A stretch of 64,000 nt of DNA, taken from Ensifer adhaerens. Its GTDB lineage: Bacteria > Pseudomonadota > Alphaproteobacteria > Rhizobiales > Rhizobiaceae. The notes beneath the pieces are model-generated. The model was given only the letters and a program-made list of their open reading frames with translations. It did no database searches and was not told the DNA's origin. Location of the stretch: positions 1-64,000 of the forward strand of contig NZ_LGAP01000007.1 in the NCBI RefSeq assembly GCF_001270265.1, written 5' to 3'. Of the stretch, positions 43,059 through 51,626 are shown piece by piece. The position numbers and the translations under genes were made by a program. Every line of letters begins with the position of its first letter. Position 1 is the stretch's first letter.

Positions 43059-44180
43059 TCAATAGGGGTCGACGGCGTCGCGCAGGCCATCGCCCAGCGC
43101 ATTGAACGCAAAGACGGTGATCAGCACGAAGGCGACGGGCGACAGGATCCAGGGATAGGACCCGATGACGGAATAGGTGGCCGTGTCCTGCAGCATCAGC
43201 CCCCAGGACATCAACGGCGGCTTGACCGCGAAGCCGAGGAATCCGAGGAACGATTCCAAAAGGACCACGTTCGGGATCGCCAGCGTCACCGCAACGATGA
43301 CATGGCTCATGACGTTGGGAAAAATGTGCTGGAAGATGATCCGGCGATCGGTAGCGCCGATCGCCATGGCCGCACGCACATAATCTATTCTGGCGAGCGC
43401 CAGCGTCTTGCCCCGCACCTCGCGCGACATCTGCGCCCAACCAAGTGCCGACATGACGAAGATGACGAAGGCAAGGAAGACGTTGGTCGGTGCCGTCACG
43501 GGGATCAGCGACGTCAGCGCCAAGTAGAGCGGCAGTTGCGGGAAGGCCAGCACCAGTTCGACGAAACGCTGCATCCAGGCATCGAAACGCCCGCCAAAGT
43601 AACCCGACACCATGCCGATCGTGGTGCCGACGACGGTCACGATGAAGACCACCGTCAGCGCGATCATCAGGGATACGCGCGAGCCGTGGAAAATGCGCGA
43701 CAGCACATCGCGGCCGAACTTGTCTGTGCCGAGGAAATTCACCGGTGTCCCATCGACGGCGCCGAAGAAATGCCGGTCGGTCGGCACGAGCCCAAAGAGC
43801 CGGTAGCTGAAGCCCTTGACGAAGAAGCCGAGGTCCTTCGGATTGGCATAATCCGGCCCGACGATCGGCTGGAAGGTGATCGGATCGAGCTCGGTGCCCT
43901 CGCCGACTTGATAAGTGCGAGGCCAGACGAGCTTGCCGTCCTCATCGGTGATGCTGACCATCTGCGGTGGCGCGAAGGCAACGCCGGTGAGCTTTGGATC
44001 GACGGGTGAGAAAAACTCAGCAAAGACCGTCATGACCATCAAGAGGCAGACGAGAACGAGGCCGGCCATGCCGGTCCAGGAGCGCTTGAGACGGCGCCAG
44101 ACGAGCGCCAGATAGGTTTCGTTGCCGTGATGAGCTGCCGGCACGGCAACGGCGATGATGTCTTGAACGTCGGCTTTCAT
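43059..44180 (-). CDS. agpC: ABC transporter permease (DppC-like, AgpC)
   Basis: A 373-residue permease of the OppC/DppC type: an N-terminal helix (about residues 38-60), a long periplasmic loop of about 120 residues, then LGTDKFGRDVLSRIFHGSRVSLMIAL (start of the core domain, near 155-180) and a C-terminal half with the EAA-like VRAAMAIGATDRRIIFQHIFPN. It starts with an ATGA overlap with agpB and ends ten bases before agpD. Builds the oligosaccharide channel with AgpB. Confidence 0.9.
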   Translation of the reverse strand: MKADVQDIIAVAVPAAHHGNETYLALVWRRLKRSWTGMAGLVLVCLLMVMTVFAEFFSPVDPKLTGVAFAPPQMVSITDEDGKLVWPRTYQVGEGTELDPITFQPIVGPDYANPKDLGFFVKGFSYRLFGLVPTDRHFFGAVDGTPVNFLGTDKFGRDVLSRIFHGSRVSLMIALTVVFIVTVVGTTIGMVSGYFGGRFDAWMQRFVELVLAFPQLPLYLALTSLIPVTAPTNVFLAFVIFVMSALGWAQMSREVRGKTLALARIDYVRAAMAIGATDRRIIFQHIFPNVMSHVIVAVTLAIPNVVLLESFLGFLGFAVKPPLMSWGLMLQDTATYSVIGSYPWILSPVAFVLITVFAFNALGDGLRDAVDPY

Positions 44181-45190
44181 GCGTGGGCACCTCCACCAAG
44201 ACGCACCCGGGGGTCGAGCATCGCCAGAAGCATGTCGGCGATGATGTTGCCGACGATGAGCGTCGCCGACAACACCAGCATGAAGGTGGCGGTGACATAG
44301 ACGTCACCGACCCACATGGAGCCGACGATCGCCGGTCCGACGGTCGGCAGCGCGAAGATGATCGCCGTCTCGATTTCGCCAGTCAGCATGTAGGGCAGAA
44401 CGACGCCCTGATACATGACCAGCGGATGCAGCGCATTCGGCACGGCATGGCGCAGGATGACGGCACCCTCCGAGAGGCCCTTGGCACGGGCGGTCTCGAC
44501 ATATTGGGCATTGAGCGTGTCGAGCAGGTTACCCCGCATCACGCGCATGTTGTAGGCGAGCCCGCCGAAGGTGGCGATGGCGATCACCGGCCAGACATGC
44601 TTCAGGAGATCGACGAACTTGTCGAAGGACCATGGCGCGCCACCGTAGCGGGCGGAATGGAAACTGTTGATCTCGGTGACGTTGAAATGGAAGACCAGGA
44701 CATAGACGATGATCAGCGCCATCAGGAAACGCGGCACCGTCATGCCCAGAAAGGAAATGCCCGACAGCAGGCTGTCGATCCATGAATATTGCCGCGTGGC
44801 AGCCAGGATGCCGAAGGTGATACCGATGATCGATGCGAGGATGTGGCATACCAGCGCCAGAGCCAGCGTGCGCGGCAGCCGCTCACCGACCACCTCTGCC
44901 ACCGGCTTGTTGTAGAACAGGCTATGGCCGAAGTCGCCGCGGGTCAGGATGCCCGTGATCCAATTGACGTACTGCACCGGCATCGGCTTATCGAGGCCAT
45001 TGGCGATCTTGTAGGCCTGGGCTTGGGCGTCGGCTTCCTCGAAGGAGGCGCCGCCCTGGTTGATCAGCTGCGAGCGAATGTAGTCGCTGTAGTCGCCCGG
45101 CGGCGCCTGGATGATCGCGAACGTGACGACGCTCAGCACGAAGAGCACCGGTATGGCGGATGCGATGCGCACAAGCAGAAATCGGAACAT
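44177..45190 (-). CDS. agpB: ABC transporter permease (DppB-like, AgpB)
   Basis: A 337-residue permease of the OppB/DppB type. N-terminal FRFLLVRIASAIPVLFVLSVVTFAIIQAPPGDY is diagnostic; six helices follow, with the EAA loop VETARAKGLSEGAVILRHAVPNALHP near residues 240-265. The gene overlaps agpC by four bases. A hairpin lies between it and agpA. Confidence 0.9.
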   Translation of the reverse strand: MFRFLLVRIASAIPVLFVLSVVTFAIIQAPPGDYSDYIRSQLINQGGASFEEADAQAQAYKIANGLDKPMPVQYVNWITGILTRGDFGHSLFYNKPVAEVVGERLPRTLALALVCHILASIIGITFGILAATRQYSWIDSLLSGISFLGMTVPRFLMALIIVYVLVFHFNVTEINSFHSARYGGAPWSFDKFVDLLKHVWPVIAIATFGGLAYNMRVMRGNLLDTLNAQYVETARAKGLSEGAVILRHAVPNALHPLVMYQGVVLPYMLTGEIETAIIFALPTVGPAIVGSMWVGDVYVTATFMLVLSATLIVGNIIADMLLAMLDPRVRLGGGAHA

Positions 45191-45222
45191 GGCTGTTAGG
45201 TTCTCTTGTGTGTTTAAGGGAT

Positions 45223-45254
45223 CGTTCCGGCCGCGATCGGCTGCTGCCGGAACG
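45223..45254 (-). other. Intercistronic hairpin between agpA and agpB
   Basis: CGTTCCGGC (45223-45231) and GCCGGAACG (45246-45254) form a perfect nine-base stem with a 14-base loop, just after the agpA stop and without a T tract. It parallels the hairpin after lacE and may set the ratio of binding protein to permease. Confidence 0.55.
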
Positions 45255-45267
45255 AACTCTGTGAGGG

Positions 45268-47355
45268 TCAGTTGATCGGGCCGCCTTCACCAGGCTTGCC
45301 CGGCAGCTGTTCGGGGAACAATTCGTAATCTCCCTGCTTGTCGGCAGTGACAAAAACCCTCTCCCGGATGATCGTGTCTTCCGCCCAGTTGAACATGAAG
45401 ATCGGGGCGCCGCTTGGAATGTTGGAGAAGCGCTTGTTGATGACCAGCGCGCCCGGATACTCCGTCAGGCCGACGGTATCGACATTGGTGGTCGACACCT
45501 TCTGGTATTGCTTCATCAGATCGGCCCGCTCGTCATTGTCATTGCTAGCGATGAACTTATTGACGATATCGACGAGCTCCTTTTCGAACGGCATCAGATC
45601 AAGCTCACCGCTCTCAGGCACGCGGTGATGCCAACTGGTGCGGGGGCCGGTGGCTGCAAGTTGGGGTGTGTTCTGCACGACGGAGGACAATTCGGCTCCG
45701 TTGCGATGAACCATCCAGTCGAAGCGGCCGGCATAGTTGGTTGCGTCCCGCTGCTTGCCGTCCAGCGAGTTCAGGACGATGCGAAGCCCGAGCTTTTCCA
45801 TCTGGCCGACCACGCCTTCGGCGAGGTTCTTGTCGGTATTGTACTCGGAGGTGACGAGAAGCACGATCTCGACATCCTTGCCGCCCAGCTTGTCGGCGGG
45901 GTAGTTGACGAAGCCGTTGCCGTCCGTGTCCTTCAAGCCGGCCTTTTCGAGCAGCGCCTTGGCGCCTTCGAGATCAAAGGGATAGTAGACCGTCGACTGG
46001 CGATCATAAAAGCTGGTCCCGGAGGACAGCCCGCCGGGATAGATCGCGGTGAAAGGCCCCTTGACGAGTGACTCCCCGAGCTTCTTGCGGTCAATCGCCA
46101 TTGTCACGGCCCTGCGGAAATCCGCGTTGCGATTGAGCTCGCGCACGGCCTTCCCGCGCTCATCCGGATCACCCCAGCCGTTGCCGGAAAAGTTCATGTG
46201 GAGATTGTAGCCGATCAGGCGAGCGCCGAAGGCAAGGCGCGCGGGTGCCGTCTCCGATGCGGCGCGCTTCAGGGATTCGACGAAGTTTTCCGGCTGTTCG
46301 AGGTTGGAGAAGTCGCCTGATCCGGCGATCGCCTGCACATCCCGGTCGGCCCAGGTCGACAGCTTGTAGTGCATCTCGTTGAGATAAGGCAGCTGGTTGC
46401 CCGCCTCGTCGACTTTCCAGTAGTAGGGATTACGACGTAGCACGATAATGTCGTCGGAGCGGTACTCGACCGGCACCCAGGCGCCCATAACCGGCGTGTT
46501 CATGTATTCCGGCGGAAAGCCGTTCTTGTACTGATCGTAGGTCATATCCTTGTTGTATTTGGGGTGCTTGGTCTTGAGGATATGCGCGGGGCCTGGGCAA
46601 AAGGTGCCATAGGCCATGGAATAGAGATGCTGGCGCGGGAACGCTTCCTTGAAGGTCCATTCGACGGTGTTGGCGTCGATGGCCTTCAGCGTCGTGCCCT
46701 CCCCGAAGGTTTCCGGCGTCGCTCCATTGAGCGGCGATACGTTCGGATCGACGACGTTGTCCTCCCAGTAGAACATGACGTCTTCCGACGAAAACGGAAC
46801 GCCGTCCGACCATTTTGCGCCCTCGATCAGATGCATGGTCAGCTTGTGACCGTCGGGCGACCACTCCCAGCTTTTGGCAAGGTTCGGCAAGGGTTCCATA
46901 TCCTTCGCCTCGACCTGATAGAGCGGCGCGGTACGGGTCAGGCATTCGAACATTTCGATATCGATGCCACCCCAGCCTTGCGTCTGCCCGGCCGAGTAAT
47001 TCCAGCCTTCCGGGCGTCCGCCGACCACATGGCGCATTGTGTCGCCATAGACGCCGATACCATCAGGCATGTTGCCCGTCTTGAAGACCAGGGGTTCCTT
47101 TGGCAGGCGCTCGGCCACCGGCGGCAGCTTGCCGGTTTTCACGAATTTCTCCGTGACCCACTCAGGCTCGCGATATTCCGGCAGCGCCTTGTATTCGAGG
47201 ATGGAATCGCGCGGCACGTAGGTGATCTTGCCCTGTGCGGGGAATGGCGGCTGTTCGGGCACAACAGTCGGCTCGGAGGCCCAGGCCTGCAAGGCAAAGC
47301 TCGATACGCCGAGCATCAAGGCGGTTCGCAGTCTAAAATGGCGCATTGCGTTCAT
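45268..47355 (-). CDS. agpA: ABC transporter periplasmic binding protein for alpha-galactosides (AgpA-like)
   Basis: A 695-residue family 5 (DppA/OppA-type) binding protein, long for the family. A signal peptide covers about residues 1-27 (ending QAWAS). Typical segments are WSPDGHKLTMHLIEGAKWSDGVPFSSEDVMFYW near residue 170 and RRAVTMAIDRKKLGESL near 430. In S. meliloti the homologous AgpA takes up melibiose, raffinose and related sugars although its fold is that of peptide binders. ATG 47355 is preferred over ATG 47373 because the purine-rich GAGGGAGAGAG stretch lies between them. Confidence 0.85.
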   Translation of the reverse strand: MNAMRHFRLRTALMLGVSSFALQAWASEPTVVPEQPPFPAQGKITYVPRDSILEYKALPEYREPEWVTEKFVKTGKLPPVAERLPKEPLVFKTGNMPDGIGVYGDTMRHVVGGRPEGWNYSAGQTQGWGGIDIEMFECLTRTAPLYQVEAKDMEPLPNLAKSWEWSPDGHKLTMHLIEGAKWSDGVPFSSEDVMFYWEDNVVDPNVSPLNGATPETFGEGTTLKAIDANTVEWTFKEAFPRQHLYSMAYGTFCPGPAHILKTKHPKYNKDMTYDQYKNGFPPEYMNTPVMGAWVPVEYRSDDIIVLRRNPYYWKVDEAGNQLPYLNEMHYKLSTWADRDVQAIAGSGDFSNLEQPENFVESLKRAASETAPARLAFGARLIGYNLHMNFSGNGWGDPDERGKAVRELNRNADFRRAVTMAIDRKKLGESLVKGPFTAIYPGGLSSGTSFYDRQSTVYYPFDLEGAKALLEKAGLKDTDGNGFVNYPADKLGGKDVEIVLLVTSEYNTDKNLAEGVVGQMEKLGLRIVLNSLDGKQRDATNYAGRFDWMVHRNGAELSSVVQNTPQLAATGPRTSWHHRVPESGELDLMPFEKELVDIVNKFIASNDNDERADLMKQYQKVSTTNVDTVGLTEYPGALVINKRFSNIPSGAPIFMFNWAEDTIIRERVFVTADKQGDYELFPEQLPGKPGEGGPIN

Positions 47356-47435
47356 TGTTTCTCTCTCCCTCATGCTTCATACCGGGCCGAAACGGCACGG
47401 CTTGCTCCTCAAGCATTTTCTTTATCCGAAGACGC

Positions 47436-47467
47436 GCATGGGACCCGTGGGAGCGGCTCTCCCATGC
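47436..47467 (-). other. Intercistronic hairpin between the GH4 gene and agpA
   Basis: GCATGGGA (47436-47443) and TCCCATGC (47460-47467) form a perfect eight-base stem with a 16-base loop. There is no T tract. It lies 30 bases past the GH4 stop. Confidence 0.45.
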
Positions 47468-47497
47468 TGCCGCATCCCCCACCCTCGCCTCGGCCAG

Positions 47498-48970
47498 TCA
47501 GCCGGCCGCGCGTAACTTCGTTGCTTCCTTCTCGGCGCGCAGTTCCTCGATCGAGCGCACTTCACGGCGGGCAACGCCCCTCCACTCGCGGGTCCTGACC
47601 GTTGCCTTGCTCAGACGCTCGCGGGCGGCAGGCAAGGCGTCAGCGTATTGGGGAAGCCACTGCGCCTGGGCGACGACCATCTCGTCGACCATTTGCCAAA
47701 CCTCTTCGGGCGTGCAGACGGCACCGACCAGGGGATCGTGCAGGACTGCAAGCTTCAGAAGGTCGATGTCGCCGGAGATAGCCGCATGGACCGACATGCG
47801 CTGGACGTTGATCGATGAGATGCAGGTGGCCGCACACGCTTCGGGAAGCGTGATGCCCGCGACCATGTTGATGCCGAAGCGATCGACGAAACCGGGCGAT
47901 TCAATGATCGCATCCGACGGCAGGTTGGTGATCACGCCGTTGTTCTTCACATTGAAGTGGCCGCGGTAGACGCGCCCGGTCTCCAGCGCCTCGAGGATAT
48001 GGCTGGCGTGCTCGTTGGAGCGGCGGGCCGGATCGATCGGGTTGGCGGCGGCTTCGAGGAATTGCGGGAACTCGGTCTCAAACCAGTTGCGTGTCTCGGT
48101 CGAGTGACGCAGATAACCGCCGGTCTCACCATGGATCCAGTCTGACATGTCGATCCAGCGGGTCACCTCTTCGGGCCGTTTGCGATACCACGGCAGGTAC
48201 TCCGACAGGTGCCCATTGCTTTCGGTCGAATAGACGCCGAACCGCTTGAGCACATCGATGCGCAGCTTTTCTTGGCTGGAAAAAACCGGGTGCGCTTCGA
48301 AAGCGGCAATAAGTTCGTCCTTGCCGATCTTGCGGCCGCGCAGCCTGACGTCGACAAACCAGGTCTGGTGGTTGATGCCGGAGCAGATGAAGTCGAGTTC
48401 GCCGTCCTTGGCGCCAAGGATCTCGGCGATCTGCTCGCCGCCGTGCTGAACACCATGGCAAAGCCCGATTGCATCGACCTTGCCGTACTCGATCGCCGCC
48501 CAGGTGTTCATCGCCATCGGGTTGGCGTAGTTGAGGAATTTCGCGCCCGGTTCGGCCAGTTCGCGGATATCTTTGCAGAAATCCAGGATGACCGGAATAT
48601 TGCGCTGGCCGTAGAGAATGCCGCCGGCGCAGATCGTATCGCCGACGCACTGGTCAACGCCGTATTTCAGCGGGATCTGGATATCGTCGGCATAGGCGCT
48701 GAGCCCGCCGACCCGTACGCAGCTGATGATGTAGCGTGCCCCTGCGATTGCCTCGCGACGGTCGGTCGTTGCCGTGACCTTGGTCGGCAAGTTGTTCGCC
48801 TCGATAACTTTGTCGAGGATCGATTTGATCATGTCGAGATTGTGCGCGCTCAAGTCAGTCAGCGCGAATTCGACGTCGTGGAACTCCGGAACGCAAAGAA
48901 TATCGGTAAAGAGCTTCTTGGTGAAACCGACGCTGCCGGCGCCAATGATGGCAATCTTGAAGTTGCTCAT
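47498..48970 (-). CDS. Glycoside hydrolase family 4, alpha-galactosidase/alpha-glucosidase type
   Basis: A 490-residue GH4 enzyme, only distantly like the other GH4 in the operon. NAD-binding opens with IAIIGAGSVGFTKKL (residues 6-20); CVRVGGL is near 85; the metal ligands are the Cys in GLCHGVQHGG near 172 and the His in GINHQTWFVDV near 204. It is first in the operon, where the S. meliloti agp locus has its melA gene, so an alpha-galactosidase is likely, though alpha-glucosidase and alpha-galacturonidase belong to the same family. ATG 48970 has AGGA upstream; the open frame to 49117 is an extension without a site. Confidence 0.83.
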   Translation of the reverse strand: MSNFKIAIIGAGSVGFTKKLFTDILCVPEFHDVEFALTDLSAHNLDMIKSILDKVIEANNLPTKVTATTDRREAIAGARYIISCVRVGGLSAYADDIQIPLKYGVDQCVGDTICAGGILYGQRNIPVILDFCKDIRELAEPGAKFLNYANPMAMNTWAAIEYGKVDAIGLCHGVQHGGEQIAEILGAKDGELDFICSGINHQTWFVDVRLRGRKIGKDELIAAFEAHPVFSSQEKLRIDVLKRFGVYSTESNGHLSEYLPWYRKRPEEVTRWIDMSDWIHGETGGYLRHSTETRNWFETEFPQFLEAAANPIDPARRSNEHASHILEALETGRVYRGHFNVKNNGVITNLPSDAIIESPGFVDRFGINMVAGITLPEACAATCISSINVQRMSVHAAISGDIDLLKLAVLHDPLVGAVCTPEEVWQMVDEMVVAQAQWLPQYADALPAARERLSKATVRTREWRGVARREVRSIEELRAEKEATKLRAAG

Positions 48971-49113
48971 GCTGTCCTCGTCGCTGTTCGTTCGGCCGCG
49001 TGAAGGCGATTGGGTAAAATTGCTGCGCCGAGAAGGTTGCGCCGAAGCGCATTTTCCCTCCCAGATTTCTTCTCCCCGATCGTTCAGAACCGGCCATCTT
49101 GCGTTGTTGAGAG

Positions 49114-49131
49114 GCATTATGCGTATAATGC
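49114..49131. promoter_or_regulatory. Palindrome in the divergent promoter region of the agp locus
   Basis: GCATTAT (49114-49120) and ATAATGC (49125-49131) form a perfect seven-base inverted repeat around GCGT. It lies 31 bases before the AraC-type regulator gene and 144 bases before the divergent GH4 gene. Part of it could also be a -10 box. Confidence 0.4.
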
Positions 49132-49161
49132 TTGGTGTCGCCAGAGAGGTATTGTGCTTTC

Positions 49162-50091
49162 ATGGGTAATTCTATGCTGAAACGCTTGATCGAGAATGGC
49201 CCCGCCATGAAGACGGTTTCGCTACCGCGTGGGCGTCATAGCCTGCACACCATGCCGACGAGTACGGGCTATGAGATCCGCACGGATGCGAGTTACGATT
49301 GGGATGGTCGCAAGCGTGGCCAGACGCCGTTCACGGTACTGCAATATACGATCTCGGGCGCCGGGAACCTGCGCTACGAAGCGCGCAACCACCGTGTGCG
49401 CGAGGGCGAGACGCTGCTCCTCCTGGTGCCGCATAACCATCGCTACTGGCTCGAGCAGAATGGTCGTTGGGAGTTTTTCTGGATCTCCATGAACGGCGAA
49501 GAGGCGCTGCGGATCCACAAGGCCATTCTTTCGACAACCGGTCCCATCCTGAACCTGAAGCCCGAGACGATCGAGCACCTGGCCGACTGCAGCCTGCGGC
49601 TGATTTCAGGCGGCGGCGAAGCGCCGGGCAGCGCATCGGCTATCGCCTACGAGGCGGCAATGGCGCTCTATGATGACGTCTTTGGCGCCCATCCCGTATT
49701 CAGCCAGGAATACCGGACGATGCAGCATGTCATCCAGCACATCATGACAAACCTTGAGCATCCCCTTCCCGTCGAAACGTTGGCCGAAGTCTCGGGGCTC
49801 AGCCGAGCACATTTCTCGCGCGTCTTTGCCGCCAGTGAGGGCATGCCGCCCGCGGAGTTCGTGCTGCGCAAGAGATTACAGCGAGCAACGAAGCTGCTCA
49901 CAAAGGCGGCGCATCTCTCGGTCAAGGAAGTGTCGATCATGTCCGGTTTCGAAGACCCGAACTATTTCGCCAAAGTGTTCCGTCGCTATTTTGGCGCAAG
50001 TCCCACGGAGTTCCGCACGACGGGCATGTATTCGAGTGTCGCTGCCAAGAGCCAGGAAGCGGCAAACCTCTCTCGTGCGGAAAATGAATAG
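49162..50091 (+). CDS. agpT: AraC-family transcriptional regulator of the alpha-galactoside locus (AgpT-like)
   Basis: A 309-residue AraC-type activator. The N-terminal half has a cupin-like sugar-sensing domain (YTISGAGNLRYEARNHRVREGETLLLLVPHNHRYW, near residues 60-100). The C-terminal half has two helix-turn-helix motifs: PVETLAEVSGLSRAHFSRVFAASEG near residue 205 and the consensus VKEVSIMSGFEDPNYFAKVFRRYFGASPTEFR near 255-285. It is divergent from the glycosidase-transport operon, as AgpT is in S. meliloti, so it probably activates that operon on alpha-galactosides. Start choice between ATG 49162 and ATG 49174 is uncertain. Confidence 0.85.
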   Translation: MGNSMLKRLIENGPAMKTVSLPRGRHSLHTMPTSTGYEIRTDASYDWDGRKRGQTPFTVLQYTISGAGNLRYEARNHRVREGETLLLLVPHNHRYWLEQNGRWEFFWISMNGEEALRIHKAILSTTGPILNLKPETIEHLADCSLRLISGGGEAPGSASAIAYEAAMALYDDVFGAHPVFSQEYRTMQHVIQHIMTNLEHPLPVETLAEVSGLSRAHFSRVFAASEGMPPAEFVLRKRLQRATKLLTKAAHLSVKEVSIMSGFEDPNYFAKVFRRYFGASPTEFRTTGMYSSVAAKSQEAANLSRAENE

Positions 50092-50960
50092 CTGCGGTTG
50101 CGGTCAGCGCGTTTCACGTCACAACCTCGTTTTATTGTCCAGTGACGAGCCTTATCAAATTACCCGCGAAATTGTCGCGCCGGCAATCGCTTATGGGTTA
50201 CCTCCCCGCACCGGTTCGGTGATCCGATACGTCGGTTAACCGCATGCAGCTTGCGTGTTGGCCAGCGAAGGCAGCGCTTTGCACCAAGCCTTCGTTCCTC
50301 TTGAAAACGGAGAAGCAACGCAGCCTGCGCATAGCTGCATTGCACAATAAATGTTTTCCAAATGATCAAAAAACGATCATAACGCACATAGCTGATGCAC
50401 ATGGCGGCTTCTCCTCCCAGTGCCGCCGCAGCAGCTGTTCCCCTCTGGAGGTTTTATGACCTTCACACTTCATGGGCCGCGGTTTTCCGCAGGCCCATTT
50501 TTTTGCCCGGATTTTTGGTCGATCCCCTCAATCGACGCGGCCGCGCAGCGTGGAAATCCCAATTGTTCGCCCGCTCCATCCGAAAGCCGCCCTGTCTGTC
50601 GCGCAGGGTGCGAATAGCTGCATCGTAACGGGCTTGTCTGTTCGGGAGATGATGAAGCCCAGCTTCGAGTAGCCAACGGCTTCAGCGATCTGCTGAAGCG
50701 ACGTATGCGCAAAACCATGTCGGCAAACAATGCCGCCGCGCGATCTATGATTTCGGCGTCCGATTCGACTTCCGGCAGGCTAAGCATTGAACTGGCGGAC
50801 GTTGATCACGCCGGTCCCATGCGGCTGCCGCGTGCGCCAATGGCCCTGTCGCTCTGCTATCCGAGATATGGCCGGGCCCGCCTGTTCCGCTTGCACCGGC
50901 GTGGCGATCCGGCTCGCGAGCCTGAGCCAGTCTGCAATCGGCACGCGCGCGTTCGATCGC
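50092..50960. other. Intergenic region between the sugar block and the rep region
   Basis: No gene is supported. The open frames have neither ribosome site nor motif. An ATGATC/GATCAT repeat around A-rich sequence occurs near 50361-50379. Confidence 0.4.
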
Positions 50961-51131
50961 TTAGGACCGACCGGTCGCGGCGACTGGCTCCTCAGCCAGA
51001 ACGGGCTCTGCTTGCAGATCAGGTTCGAGTTTCAAATCCAACTTCCCCCAGATCGATGTCTTTTGTGTATCGGCCTTCGCCTTGCGGGACGGCTTGATCT
51101 CAACGATGAACGGCTTTGTCTGCTGACGCAT
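50961..51131 (-). CDS. Small basic protein found near repABC modules
   Basis: A 56-residue protein beginning MRQQTKPFIVEIKPSRKAKA and holding a TSIWGKLDL motif. I recall short proteins with a KPFIVEVK...SIWG layout in many rhizobial plasmids, but no function is established. GGAGGATCT lies directly before the ATG at 51131; the open frame to 51188 lacks such a site. It is transcribed away from repA. Confidence 0.6.
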   Translation of the reverse strand: MRQQTKPFIVEIKPSRKAKADTQKTSIWGKLDLKLEPDLQAEPVLAEEPVAATGRS

Positions 51132-51626
51132 AGATCCTCCAGGCGACGAATCGCGTTCGAACGATAGCGTTTGGTTCGGTGGACGCAACTACCAGATCAG
51201 ATGGACCCGCCATCATCCGGCAAAAGACGTGCGAGCGGCGTGGTGACGACCTCGTGGTCAGGCTCACCGATCGGCCTCTCAGTTGGTCTCGTTCGAATCA
51301 ATTGATCGAATCGTAAAAGGAACGGCGATTCTGCCGTTTCGCCTTGTTGTCGGTGTCGGCCGGCGCAAGAAACGGTTGACAACGGCACGTGAGTGGGCTG
51401 GCCAAAGCAAGCGATCGCCGAAAGGAATGTTGACGCCAATGTAGCGTCAACATGCTGATAAATATACGAAAGGCAATGAAGAGAAACTGGCGGGGCGCCG
51501 CTTTGACTACAACCTTTAAGTTCTTGTTTTCCCTAAAGCGGCTTGTCGGCTGACATAGAATCGTGTCTCTACTTCCAGACGGAAACAATGCGTCAGACGC
51601 GAAGAAACCGTTTTGAAGAGCTCACG
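51132..51626. other. repA upstream region
   Basis: Contains the inverted repeat at 51429-51451, a TTGACT box at 51502-51507 without a convincing -10 partner, and an AT-rich tract up to the repA start. This is where the repABC promoter and RepA operator are expected. Confidence 0.45.
51429..51451. promoter_or_regulatory. Inverted repeat upstream of repA, candidate operator
   Basis: GTTGACGC (51429-51436) and GCGTCAAC (51444-51451) are perfect eight-base arms with a seven-base spacer. The sequence differs from the parS palindrome and lies about 175 bases ahead of repA, where RepA/RepB autorepression is expected. Confidence 0.5.
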
